Source: Celeribacter baekdonensis B30
Lineage (GTDB): Bacteria > Pseudomonadota > Alphaproteobacteria > Rhodobacterales > Rhodobacteraceae
DNA: 64,000 bases
Direction of reading: 5' to 3'
Assembly: GCF_000299875.1 (NCBI RefSeq)
Contig: NZ_AMRK01000005.1
Location: 248,001-312,000 of the forward strand
Under the pieces are notes generated by a model. It had not been told where the DNA came from, made no database searches, and saw nothing but the letters and a program-made list of their open reading frames with translations. This document shows positions 18,578 through 26,975 of this stretch, piece after piece; position 1 is the first letter of the stretch, and each line of letters begins with the position of its first letter. The position numbers and the translations under genes are program-made.

Positions 18578-19144
18578 TCAGTAGCCGAACCGGCCCAGAT
18601 CGCGAAAATTGATCTGTTCAAGAAGCGGAACGATCACATCTTGTTCGCCGCCTTCCACCTGAACCAAAACGCGCCCTTCGATCAGCGCCGACACTGTGCC
18701 GTCCTGATCGACGAATTTTTCGCGCCCCACGCGGATGGTTTTCAGGCCCATCGCCCCGGCGTTTTGCAGCATCCCGCCCATCATCCCGATCATCGGGCTG
18801 TCGACGACGATGGTCATGGTAAACTCTTCTCCCGCGTCATTGAAATAGCGTTTCGCCGCTGCCGTGCCGCCGCCCATCATGGCAAAGCCCGCCACCGTGT
18901 CGGCGTCGTCTTCCATGGTCCACCCGTCAGGCGCGGCGGGGAAAAAGTCGGACAAGGCGCCCGTTTGCATCTCTTTGAGCAACTGTTTGGCATAGTCGAG
19001 TTCGTCAATGGCATAGCCGACATCGCCCTCACCATAGGCTTTCAGTGCGCTTTCAAGCGTGTCTGTGACCTCGTCGGCAAAAGCGGCGGTGGTCATGGTG
19101 GTGAGCAAGGCCGTGGTCGTGAGCATTCTCGTGAAACGGTACAT
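18578..19144 (-). CDS. Hypothetical exported protein
   Basis: About 188 residues beginning MYRFTRMLTTTALLTTMTTA, a signal peptide with cleavage after AFA. The mature protein starts with a helical region (LESALKAYGEGDVGYAIDELDYAKQLLKEM), followed by a beta-rich part (MTIVVDSPMIGMMGGML). I do not recognise a named family; similar short periplasmic proteins occur in Rhodobacterales. The ATG at 19144 is chosen because GGAGGGACC lies 3 bases before it; the frame continues 21 bases further to a TTG. Confidence 0.65.
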   Translation of the reverse strand: MYRFTRMLTTTALLTTMTTAAFADEVTDTLESALKAYGEGDVGYAIDELDYAKQLLKEMQTGALSDFFPAAPDGWTMEDDADTVAGFAMMGGGTAAAKRYFNDAGEEFTMTIVVDSPMIGMMGGMLQNAGAMGLKTIRVGREKFVDQDGTVSALIEGRVLVQVEGGEQDVIVPLLEQINFRDLGRFGY

Positions 19145-19328
19145 AATGGTCCCTCCAGCAAACAATGTATAAAGCTAAGCGTCTCCCTTGGCTTCGGGCA
19201 AGGGGGAAGAATAAGGCGCAGGCGTCAGTCTGATCGGTCCAGACAGTTCAGACATCCATTTTTTGTTTGCGACTGTTGGGTTAGGTTGGTGCACCGGACC
19301 ATAGCACGATGAGCAAGAGGAAAGACAG

Positions 19329-19727
19329 ATGGGTCATTTGGGTGAAAGCGGCGGGTTTTTTGTCGCTGTTGCGCTGCCTGTGGTGCTGATCGGCGCTGCG
19401 GCACTGGCGATTCCTTTTGTGGTGACACCGAAAGGGACGCGCTCACAGCGGCGTTTGTTTCTTTCGGTTCTGATGAGTGCTCTCCTCCTGTTTGGTCTGA
19501 GTGGTGTGCTGTTTGCGGTGCTCTATCAGGCGGAGGGCAAACCGCTTTGGCAGGTTTTCCCACAGCAATCGCAACAGGTATGTGCCTTTTTGGCCCGCCG
19601 CGCCGTGCTTGCCACCCTTGTCTGGGGGCCGCTGATGCTTTTGGCCTGGCTGAGCCTCGCGCGCCGGATTGAACGGATCAAGGCCGAGGAGGGGATGCGT
19701 CTCCACCCCATGGACGACGCATCGTAA
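19329..19727 (+). CDS. Small membrane protein of unknown function
   Basis: A 132-residue protein with three hydrophobic segments (about residues 8-30, 42-62 and 88-108) and a charged C-terminal tail (RRIERIKAEEG). AGAGGAAAGACAG gives a good ribosome site before the ATG. No family was recognised. It precedes two other small membrane protein genes on the same strand, separated by 130 bases, so it may or may not share their transcript. Confidence 0.6.
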   Translation: MGHLGESGGFFVAVALPVVLIGAAALAIPFVVTPKGTRSQRRLFLSVLMSALLLFGLSGVLFAVLYQAEGKPLWQVFPQQSQQVCAFLARRAVLATLVWGPLMLLAWLSLARRIERIKAEEGMRLHPMDDAS

Positions 19728-19857
19728 CGGTAGGTGCCTGACCGGCACAGGATCAAAGCCCCTCGCGCTTTTATCGGAAGCCCGCTAAACAGAACCTTGA
19801 ATATGGGCTGCACGGCACTGTGCCGGATTGGCGCCCCCTCAGACAGGAGAGACAAAC

Positions 19858-20124
19858 ATGCTTGGTTTCCTGCGCTTCTTGGTGATCGGTTTCGTGCTTT
19901 TGAGCGTGCTTTACGGCCTTTTGATCATTTACGTCCGCTCGCTGACCCGCGAAAGATTAGAGGACGAATGGGCGGAGGAGGGTTCCATTGGCGACAGGGA
20001 CGCTTATGTGGAGGAGGGGATCAAAGAGTATGAGCGCTCGTTTCGGCCAAAGCTGTTGCTGCTCGTCTATATCCTGCCGCTGATTGCCTTTTGCGTGATC
20101 TTCTATGTGACCAATTTTATGTAA
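19858..20124 (+). CDS. Small two-TM membrane protein
   Basis: An 88-residue protein with two hydrophobic helices (residues 4-26 and 66-86) separated by an acidic loop (LTRERLEDEWAEEGS). The ATG at 19858 follows ACAGGAGAGACAA; an in-frame codon 30 bases upstream is rejected because the first helix starts here. It ends 11 bases before the DUF1523 gene and is probably co-transcribed with it. This pairing is familiar from Rhodobacterales genomes; the function is unknown. Confidence 0.7.
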   Translation: MLGFLRFLVIGFVLLSVLYGLLIIYVRSLTRERLEDEWAEEGSIGDRDAYVEEGIKEYERSFRPKLLLLVYILPLIAFCVIFYVTNFM

Positions 20125-20135
20125 GGACGGCCCCG

Positions 20136-20771
20136 ATGCGCTACGTCAAATGGACCCTGATCGCTCTGATCGTTTTGCTGGTGGGGGGATTTCTTCATTA
20201 CACCCTGCCACAACATGACATTGTGCGGATCGTGAACACCTATGAGGAGCGTCAGGATATTTCCGGTTGGACGTCGATGTTCTGGCAAGCGCCCGACAAT
20301 GGCTCGACCACAACGCAAAACCGCGATGTGCAATTCATTCAGGCGGTGCGGCCAAACGGCAAATCCATCGTCTACCGCAATGAGGACACCGGTTGGGGCT
20401 GGCCGCCCTATTTCAAATTTGACACCGCGAATCTCTACACCGAAGCCAATGACGCGATTTCCAACAAGGAGACCCCGGAATGGGTCTCTGTGACCCATTA
20501 TGGCTGGCGGTCTCAGGTCCTGTCGCTGTTCCCGAATGCCATGGGGATCAAACCGGTGTCCGGTCCCGACGCGACCATCATCCCATGGGTCAATATCGTG
20601 ATCCTGACCTTCCTCGCCGTGGTGGCGTTGTTGATCTGGCGGATGCTGGCGCAGTTCCGCGAGCGCACGATTGATCCGCTGGTCGAGGATGTCGAAGACG
20701 CGTGGGATGTGATGGATGAGAAAAAGGACAATGCCGTCGATAAGGTCAAAGGCTGGTTCAAAAAACGCTAA
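20136..20771 (+). CDS. DUF1523 family protein
   Basis: A 211-residue protein with an N-terminal membrane helix (WTLIALIVLLVGGFLHYTL), then PQHDIVRIVNTYEERQD and VQFIQAVRPNGKSIVYRNED, which identify DUF1523. A second membrane helix near residues 150-172 precedes a cytoplasmic helical tail rich in charged residues (DVEDAWDVMDEKKDNAVDKV). The ATG at 20136 follows AAGGACGGCCCC. Function is unknown. It is the last gene before a strong terminator. Confidence 0.82.
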   Translation: MRYVKWTLIALIVLLVGGFLHYTLPQHDIVRIVNTYEERQDISGWTSMFWQAPDNGSTTTQNRDVQFIQAVRPNGKSIVYRNEDTGWGWPPYFKFDTANLYTEANDAISNKETPEWVSVTHYGWRSQVLSLFPNAMGIKPVSGPDATIIPWVNIVILTFLAVVALLIWRMLAQFRERTIDPLVEDVEDAWDVMDEKKDNAVDKVKGWFKKR

Positions 20772-20774
20772 AGG

Positions 20775-20798
20775 AAAGGGGCCAGAAGGCCCCTTTTT
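20775..20798. terminator. Intrinsic terminator after the DUF1523 gene
   Basis: AAAGGGGCC (20775-20783) and GGCCCCTTT (20788-20796) form a perfect 9-base stem with loop AGAA and a T-tract continuing to 20798. It lies between convergent genes and may also serve the aldehyde dehydrogenase gene on the other strand. Confidence 0.88.
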
Positions 20799-20820
20799 CA
20801 TGTCTCGTTTTCGTGTCGCA

Positions 20821-23169
20821 TCATTCGCCGTAAGGCACCCAAATCGTTTTGACCTCGGTCGCCTGCGCCAACCAATCGCGCGCCGCATAGGTTCGCGTTT
20901 GACCAAAGTTGACCCAAGTGCGTTTGAGGTTCCCGGCACTTTCCAATTCGATCGTTTTGGAAATGTCAGCACCGGAAAACGACCACACCGCCTCAAGATC
21001 CATGTGACCCGCCATCGGTTTCGCCAAATCGCTATGCGATCCGGTGAGGATATTGACCACGCCCGCAGGCACATCGGAGGTGTCGAGCACCTGATAAAAA
21101 TCGGTGGCGGCCAAGGGATAGGCTTCTGACGCTACGGCGACCACCCTGTTGCCCATGGCAATGGCGGGGGCGATGACGTCGATCAACCCGCCCAAAGGCC
21201 GGTCATCACAAAACGCACCGATCACGCCCACCGCCTCATTCATCGCCAAGGCCACGCCGCGCATCGGCACGGGTTTCGCCGCCCCGTCGAGCTTGTCGGC
21301 CCAAGCGGCAAAGGTGAACAGCGTGTCGATGGCCTCCGCCACTTCCTCTTTGGCTTTTGCCTCAGTTGTGCCGGTCAGGTCGCGAATGCGCTGGGCAAAT
21401 TCATCCGCTCGGGCCGAGAGGTTTTCCCCAACGAAATAGAGCACTTGGGCGCGGTTGTGCGCTGTGGTTTTGCTCCAGCCTTTCGCCCCCTGCGCCGCTT
21501 CCACCGCGTTGCGGATGTCTTTGCGCGAGGCCAGAGAGGCATGGCCCAAAAGCGTGCCCTTGGGCGCATAGATCGCTTGCGAATAGCCACTGTCAGGCCG
21601 CGCCTGCTTGCCGCCGATGTAGAGTTTTGCTGTGCGATCGAGGTTCAGAACCTCCACCGTGTCGGGTTTTGAATGCGCCATCGCGGGCTTGACGGTGGTG
21701 ACTTTGCCCTTGGGCTTGGTGTAGGCCATCAGACCCTCCCAACCGCCCTCACGACCAAACCCGCTTTCGCGCACACCACCAAATCCGGCGGCCGCATCGA
21801 ACATGTTCGACCCGTTGACCCAAACCACGCCGGCGACCAGTTTGGGCGCAATATCAAGCGCCAGATTGACGTTCTCGGACCAAACCGAGGCGGCCAGGCC
21901 AAAGCGGGTGTTGTTGGCGACCTGAACCGCTTCTTCGGGCGTGCGGAAGGTGGTCGAAACCAACACCGGACCAAAGATTTCCTCCTGCATCAGCATCGCA
22001 GAAGGGTGCAATCCGCTGATCAAGGTCGGCGGGTAGAAACAGCCCTCGGGCGCGGGACAGGGTTGATTGACCGTGCCCTCCATACCGCCTTTGGCAATCA
22101 GTGCCTCGATCCGTTCCAACTGTTTCGGGTCCACAATGGCCCCCACGTCGATGCATTTGTCCAACGGGTTGCCAATGCGCAGTTTCGACATGCGGTCAAT
22201 CAGCCGGGCGTGGAAATCCTCCGCGATGCCTTCTTGCACCAAAAGCCGCGAGCCTGCGCAACAGACCTGCCCTTGGTTAAAGAAAATCGCGTCCACCAGC
22301 CCCTCGATGGCGCTGTCAATATCGGCGTCTTCAAAGACGATATAGGGGGATTTTCCGCCCAGCTCCAAGGTCAGAGATTTGCCTGATCCGGCTGTCGCCT
22401 GACGGATGCGACGCCCCACGGCGGTCGATCCGGTAAAGGCGATTTTGTCGATGTCTGGATGGGTGACGATCATCTCACCCACGGCCCCATCGCCGGTCAC
22501 GATATTGACCACGCCTTTCGGCACACCCGCCTCTTGGCAAATCTGCGCAAACAAAAGCGCGGTGAGCGAGGTATATTCGGCGGGTTTCAATACCACCGTG
22601 TTGCCCATGGCAATCGCGGGCGCGACTTTCCACGCGAGCATCAATAGTGGGAAATTCCACGGGATGATCTGACCACAAACGCCAAGCGCCGCGCGGTTGG
22701 GCAATTCTTCGTCCATCAACTGCGCCATGCCCGCGTGGTAATAGAAATGCCGCGCCACCAAAGCCACGTCGATGTCACGGCTCTCGCGGATCGGTTTGCC
22801 GTTATCCAGCGTCTCCAGCACCGCAAACAGGCGCGCGTGTTTTTGCACCAGACGGGCCAAAGCATAAAGCACCTTGGCACGGGCTTTGCCGCCGCGTTTT
22901 TCCCATTTGGCTTGGGCTTTTCGCGCGGCCGCCACGGCCATGTCCACCTCGCCCAAAGAGGCTTGGGTCAAATGCGCAAGCACCTCGCCCGTCGCCGGGT
23001 TTTTCGCCAAAAACACCTCACCGGGCGCTGTCGCAGGCGCGGTCATTTTGCCATCAATGAAATGGCCAAACCGGTCGCCCCCCTCCACCAGCCACGCCAA
23101 AGCCTCCGCCGCCGATTCCGGTGCTGCGCCATAGTCCATGGTCTCGAAAATCTCTTTTACGGTCATCAT
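20821..23169 (-). CDS. Two-domain aldehyde dehydrogenase (ALDH16-like)
   Basis: A 782-residue protein made of two ALDH units. The first is complete: KPAEYTSLTALLFAQ, the catalytic glutamate in LELGGKSPYIVFEDADID (about residue 268) and the catalytic cysteine in GQVCCAGSRLLVQ (about residue 302). The second (from about residue 500, KLYIGGKQARPDSGYSQAIY) is shorter and lacks the active-site cysteine segment. This is the ALDH16 plan. It directly follows deoC (21 bases), so oxidation of the aldehyde released from deoxyribose 5-phosphate is a reasonable role. GAAGGATCACA precedes the start. Confidence 0.88.
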   Translation of the reverse strand: MMTVKEIFETMDYGAAPESAAEALAWLVEGGDRFGHFIDGKMTAPATAPGEVFLAKNPATGEVLAHLTQASLGEVDMAVAAARKAQAKWEKRGGKARAKVLYALARLVQKHARLFAVLETLDNGKPIRESRDIDVALVARHFYYHAGMAQLMDEELPNRAALGVCGQIIPWNFPLLMLAWKVAPAIAMGNTVVLKPAEYTSLTALLFAQICQEAGVPKGVVNIVTGDGAVGEMIVTHPDIDKIAFTGSTAVGRRIRQATAGSGKSLTLELGGKSPYIVFEDADIDSAIEGLVDAIFFNQGQVCCAGSRLLVQEGIAEDFHARLIDRMSKLRIGNPLDKCIDVGAIVDPKQLERIEALIAKGGMEGTVNQPCPAPEGCFYPPTLISGLHPSAMLMQEEIFGPVLVSTTFRTPEEAVQVANNTRFGLAASVWSENVNLALDIAPKLVAGVVWVNGSNMFDAAAGFGGVRESGFGREGGWEGLMAYTKPKGKVTTVKPAMAHSKPDTVEVLNLDRTAKLYIGGKQARPDSGYSQAIYAPKGTLLGHASLASRKDIRNAVEAAQGAKGWSKTTAHNRAQVLYFVGENLSARADEFAQRIRDLTGTTEAKAKEEVAEAIDTLFTFAAWADKLDGAAKPVPMRGVALAMNEAVGVIGAFCDDRPLGGLIDVIAPAIAMGNRVVAVASEAYPLAATDFYQVLDTSDVPAGVVNILTGSHSDLAKPMAGHMDLEAVWSFSGADISKTIELESAGNLKRTWVNFGQTRTYAARDWLAQATEVKTIWVPYGE

Positions 23170-23190
23170 TGTGATCCTTCTTGCGGGCGC

Positions 23191-24204
23191 TTAACCGATG
23201 GCATGGCGGTAGCCCGCCGAATAGTGACCTGTCACATGATGCTCCAACTGGCGCTCGATGTCGCCCAAAAGCGAGGAGGCGCCAAAGCGGAACAGATGCG
23301 GTGACAGCCAATGGTTGCCCAGCTCTTCTTTGATCAAGGACAGGTAGACCAAAGCGTCCTTGGCCTTGGAAATCCCGCCCGCCGGTTTGTAGCCGACGCG
23401 GTAGCCGGTGCGGGCGTGGTAGTCGCGGATCGCGCGGATCATCACGAGGGAGACGGGCAGGGTGGCGTTGACACTTTCCTTGCCTGTGGAGGTCTTGATG
23501 AAATCGGCCCCGGCCATCATGCAGACCTGCGATGCGCGCGCGACATTGCGCAGCGATCCCAACTCACCGGTGGCCAAAATCGCTTTGACATGGGCCTCGC
23601 CACAGGTGGCGCGAAACTCGCGCATTTCGTCATAAAGCGCTTGCCAGTTCCCGGCCAAAACATGGCGGCGCGAAATCACGATGTCGATCTCTTTCGCCCC
23701 GGCCTTGACGCTTTCCTCAATCTCTTTGACCCGCAGGTGATAGGGCGACAGCCCCGCCGGAAAGCCGGTGGACACGGCGGCAACCGGGATGCCGGTGCCG
23801 TCCAGGGCCGCGACAGCCGTTTCCACCATCTCGTGATAGACACAGACCGCGCCGGTGGTGATCGGCCCCATGCCGAGCGCATCCAGAATGTCGGTGCGCA
23901 CCGGATGGGCCGCCTTGGCGCAGAGCCGTTTGACCCGGCCCGGCGTGTCATCGCCCGCCAAGGTGGTCAGATCAATCATGGTGATGGCTTTCAAAAGCCA
24001 CGCCGCCTGGTGATCCTTTTTGACACTGCGCCGCCCCGGCAGGGTGGCACACCGCCGTTCAATCGCCGAGGTGTTGGCCTGAACGCCCCGGATCACATCC
24101 AGATCAAGCGCCATGCCCGGATTGCGCGGTTCATGGATCTGCGGCAGATGCATGCCTGAGGTGGCGGCACTGGTGTCAGCTTTGGTCATTTCGGGTGTGC
24201 CCAT
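23191..24204 (-). CDS. deoC: Deoxyribose-phosphate aldolase
   Basis: A 337-residue protein of the longer DeoC type. It has LTTLAGDDTPGRVKRLCAKA near residue 75, VAAVSTGFPAGLSP, the Schiff-base lysine in FIKTSTGKESVN (about residue 235), and a second lysine in VGYKPAGGISKAKDAL. The enzyme splits 2-deoxyribose 5-phosphate into glyceraldehyde 3-phosphate and acetaldehyde. The first 75 residues are an extension seen in longer homologues. It lies upstream of the ALDH16-like gene, with an AraC regulator 70 bases further upstream on the same strand, giving a catabolic cassette for deoxyribonucleosides. Confidence 0.93.
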   Translation of the reverse strand: MGTPEMTKADTSAATSGMHLPQIHEPRNPGMALDLDVIRGVQANTSAIERRCATLPGRRSVKKDHQAAWLLKAITMIDLTTLAGDDTPGRVKRLCAKAAHPVRTDILDALGMGPITTGAVCVYHEMVETAVAALDGTGIPVAAVSTGFPAGLSPYHLRVKEIEESVKAGAKEIDIVISRRHVLAGNWQALYDEMREFRATCGEAHVKAILATGELGSLRNVARASQVCMMAGADFIKTSTGKESVNATLPVSLVMIRAIRDYHARTGYRVGYKPAGGISKAKDALVYLSLIKEELGNHWLSPHLFRFGASSLLGDIERQLEHHVTGHYSAGYRHAIG

Positions 24205-24274
24205 GGAAAGCTCCGTCCTTGCTTACTCACAAGCTGGCATGTGTGGAGGGATTTGGCAATCATTGACCAGTTGG

Positions 24275-25147
24275 TCAAATGGGCTGGGCCACGCCTTTTT
24301 GATGTTTCACCCGGTATTGCCGCGGCGTCATGCCGAAACGGGTGCGAAACAGCCGATGAAAATGGCTCATGTTTTGAATGCCGATTTCCTCAGAAATCTC
24401 AGAGAGCGAATCCGGCGTGCCGCGCAATTGCCGGGCGGCATAATCCATGCGCAGCCCGTTTACGAAATCCGAGGGTGTCATTCCCAAAGACGCCTGCATC
24501 GTGCGCGCGACATGGGCATGGGCTTTGCCGCATTGCGCCACCAACCCGGAGGCGCCATCACGAAACACCTCCGGTTTCTCCGCCGCGATCATGGCCTCAT
24601 TGAGCCAAACCGGCATGGCGACGCTTTGATCGCGCGCCTCACTGGCCAGTTCCGCGATCAGGGGCAAAAGAAAGGCTTCGAGGTAGAGCGCGGTGCGTGG
24701 CGCGGCGTCCAGCGCCTTGGCGGCCGCCGAAAGACGCGACAAATGCCGCATGTCGCGATGGACCACGGTCGGTGCGGCACCGGGGCCGGGGAACACCTGT
24801 GCAACCTCTGCAAATCGCGCCAATACCTCTTTGATTCGGCGCTTTCGAATGATGACATTGACGATATGGCTTTCCTCGCCGACGCCTTGCAATCCATGCG
24901 GATGACCCGGCGACAAAAACACGATGTCACCTTCATTCAGCGCCAGTCTCGCCTCAGGCGTCACAAGACGCGCCCGTCCATTGTGCAACCAGAACAGCTC
25001 GTAAAAATCTTGGTTATGCAGCGCTTTTGGCCGCGCACGAGACAAAACTGAGCGTGAAAAATGAAATTCCTCGCCCTTGGCTAAAATGTCTTTGGCCCAA
25101 ATGTCTTTGGTCGCAGTCTCGATGGGGATCAGTTTCGCTGGCATCAT
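24275..25147 (-). CDS. AraC family transcriptional regulator
   Basis: About 290 residues. The N-terminal half has a cupin-like sensor (ARLALNEGDIVFLSPGHPHGLQ). The C-terminal 100 residues hold the AraC HTH pair: AHVARTMQASLGMTPSDFVNGLR and LSEISEEIGIQNMSHFHRLF, ending FGMTPRQYRVKHQ. The ATG at 25147 is used; the frame begins two codons earlier at a TTG. It stands just upstream of deoC and the ALDH gene on the same strand, so it most likely controls them in response to a small ligand; the ligand is unknown. Confidence 0.87.
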   Translation of the reverse strand: MMPAKLIPIETATKDIWAKDILAKGEEFHFSRSVLSRARPKALHNQDFYELFWLHNGRARLVTPEARLALNEGDIVFLSPGHPHGLQGVGEESHIVNVIIRKRRIKEVLARFAEVAQVFPGPGAAPTVVHRDMRHLSRLSAAAKALDAAPRTALYLEAFLLPLIAELASEARDQSVAMPVWLNEAMIAAEKPEVFRDGASGLVAQCGKAHAHVARTMQASLGMTPSDFVNGLRMDYAARQLRGTPDSLSEISEEIGIQNMSHFHRLFRTRFGMTPRQYRVKHQKGVAQPI

Positions 25148-25325
25148 GTGCAAAACCTAACACAGGACCTTCTTTGGATCGCATGAAATTCCGCCACGTC
25201 ATGAAAATTTCGCGATGCAATCGCGGTTTTGCTGCATTCGCGAGCATGGTGCTCTTCAGGTGACAGCGCGGCCTAAACCGGGTAAGGCCACGGGCAAGCA
25301 TAGACCACCCTGAGGAATCGCCCAG

Positions 25326-26024
25326 ATGACCGACATTCTTTTCGACCGTTCCGTGAAAATTGCCCCCTCCATTCTCGCGGCCGATTTCGCCAATTTTGGC
25401 CGTGAGATCGAAGCCGTTGAGGCCGAGGGCGCCGATTGGATTCATGTCGATGTGATGGACGGGCATTTCGTCCCGAACCTGACCTTTGGTCCGGCAATGT
25501 GCAAGGCGATCCGGCCACATATCAAGACCGTGATGGACGTGCATCTGATGATCTCTCCGGTCGATCCCTATATCGACGCCTTTGCCGAGGCGGGTGCCGA
25601 TATCATCACCGCCCATGTCGAGGCCGGTCCGCACATCCACCGCACGCTGCAAGCCATCCGTGGGGCCGGCGCAAAGGCAGGGCTGGCACTCAATCCGGGC
25701 ACCCCTGTTGAGGTGGTCGATTACCTGTTGGATATGGTCGATCTGGTCTGTGTGATGACGGTGAATCCGGGCTTTGGCGGTCAGAAATTCATTCACTCTC
25801 AGGTCGAAAAAGTGCGCAAGCTGCGGGCGATGATCGGGGATCGCCCGATCCACATCGAGATCGACGGCGGCGTTGATCCGATCACAGCCCCGTTGGTGGT
25901 GGCCGCAGGGGCAGATGCGCTTGTGGCAGGATCTGCCGTGTTCAAAGGCGGTTCGGTGAACAACCCGGCGCCATATGGCGACAACATCCGCGCCATCCGC
26001 GCCGCTGCCGCAAAAGTGCTATAA
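25326..26024 (+). CDS. rpe: Ribulose-phosphate 3-epimerase
   Basis: A 232-residue TIM barrel enzyme. [60 protein letters not shown] and [20 protein letters not shown] are all family signatures containing the metal-binding histidines and the catalytic aspartates. It interconverts ribulose 5-phosphate and xylulose 5-phosphate in the pentose phosphate and Calvin pathways. GAGGAATCGCCCAG precedes the start. It is transcribed divergently from the AraC gene and convergently with the sulfotransferase-like gene. Confidence 0.96.
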   Translation: MTDILFDRSVKIAPSILAADFANFGREIEAVEAEGADWIHVDVMDGHFVPNLTFGPAMCKAIRPHIKTVMDVHLMISPVDPYIDAFAEAGADIITAHVEAGPHIHRTLQAIRGAGAKAGLALNPGTPVEVVDYLLDMVDLVCVMTVNPGFGGQKFIHSQVEKVRKLRAMIGDRPIHIEIDGGVDPITAPLVVAAGADALVAGSAVFKGGSVNNPAPYGDNIRAIRAAAAKVL

Positions 26025-26039
26025 GCGCCGAAAGGGTCG

Positions 26040-26975
26040 TTAGCCTGCAATGGTCGCAGGCAATAGGAATGTGATGTCATCGCGGGCGGACAGTTTCGCG
26101 ATGTCTTCTTCGTAATGCTGCGTGACCATATCGATCACGCCAGCGTCCCAACCCGGCAAATCACAGGGCTCATCAAGCGCGTCTTCTTTGCCGTATTTAT
26201 CCAAGAATGCCAAAACCGTGCGTTCATATTGGGCGTCGGTTTCGGGCGGATGTTTGGTCAAAAACACCTGAAGCCGTTTCAACCCCTCCGGTTGGATCAG
26301 ATCGCGCAAAGCGGCGAAACTGCCGCGCAATTTGGCGTCGTTGGGCAGGCCTGCGATCTGGCGCATCACCCGCGGCCAGATCAGCGGCGTGTCCTCTTCG
26401 CACCACAGCGTCAAGGGCACGTTGGGCAAGGCGTTGCGCAGGGCCTCCACCGTGTCGTGCCAGCGTAGGTTTTCCGGCTGGACGCTGCGCAAAAACGAAC
26501 TCGTCGCCCCCCGCGCCTTGCCGGAATCCTGTAGGTTTTGGGCAAACACTGCCGGGTTGCGCAGGGCCAGGCTGAGGCGCAGATCCGAGCTTTCAAACAG
26601 TTCGGCAATTGGGGCAACCCGCGTTCCAATGTCGGGGTACAGCCGATCTGCATGAAGCGCCTCGGCCAAGGGCGAGGCCCAGTTGGCGTCGGCCATGATC
26701 ACCGTCTTGGCGGCGTTGCCCTGAAGAATTTCGTCCAAAAGCGCGATCTCTTCCGCTTCAATCGGTGGTAAACCGTCCAGACGCTCCAAAAGTTCGGTCA
26801 TCGCCCGTCGATAGAGACGTGCTGGCGGTGTGCGAATGTCGCGTTCGGCAAAGCCTTGCGAATTTTGCCGCAAACCCTCGACGATTCGGGTGGTCCCGGC
26901 AAAATGAAGGCCAATATGCAAATGAACCCGCTTGCGCACAGGGGGTTGATCAGTGGTTTGATCGGTCTCGGTCAA
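26040..26975 (-). CDS. Sulfotransferase-like protein
   Basis: A 311-residue protein. The N-terminal VHLHIGLHFAGTTRIVEGL resembles the PAPS-binding P-loop of sulfotransferases (HIGxHKTGTT), but the usual lysine is replaced, so activity is uncertain. LRLSLALRNPAVFAQNL looks like the 3'-phosphate binding region. The start is a TTG within the stop of the upstream glycosyltransferase gene (TTGA overlap), showing coupled translation. It is the last gene of a three-gene minus-strand operon with two glycosyltransferases, so modification of a surface glycan is the likely process. Assignment to the sulfotransferase fold is by motif only. Confidence 0.6.
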   Translation of the reverse strand: MTETDQTTDQPPVRKRVHLHIGLHFAGTTRIVEGLRQNSQGFAERDIRTPPARLYRRAMTELLERLDGLPPIEAEEIALLDEILQGNAAKTVIMADANWASPLAEALHADRLYPDIGTRVAPIAELFESSDLRLSLALRNPAVFAQNLQDSGKARGATSSFLRSVQPENLRWHDTVEALRNALPNVPLTLWCEEDTPLIWPRVMRQIAGLPNDAKLRGSFAALRDLIQPEGLKRLQVFLTKHPPETDAQYERTVLAFLDKYGKEDALDEPCDLPGWDAGVIDMVTQHYEEDIAKLSARDDITFLLPATIAG

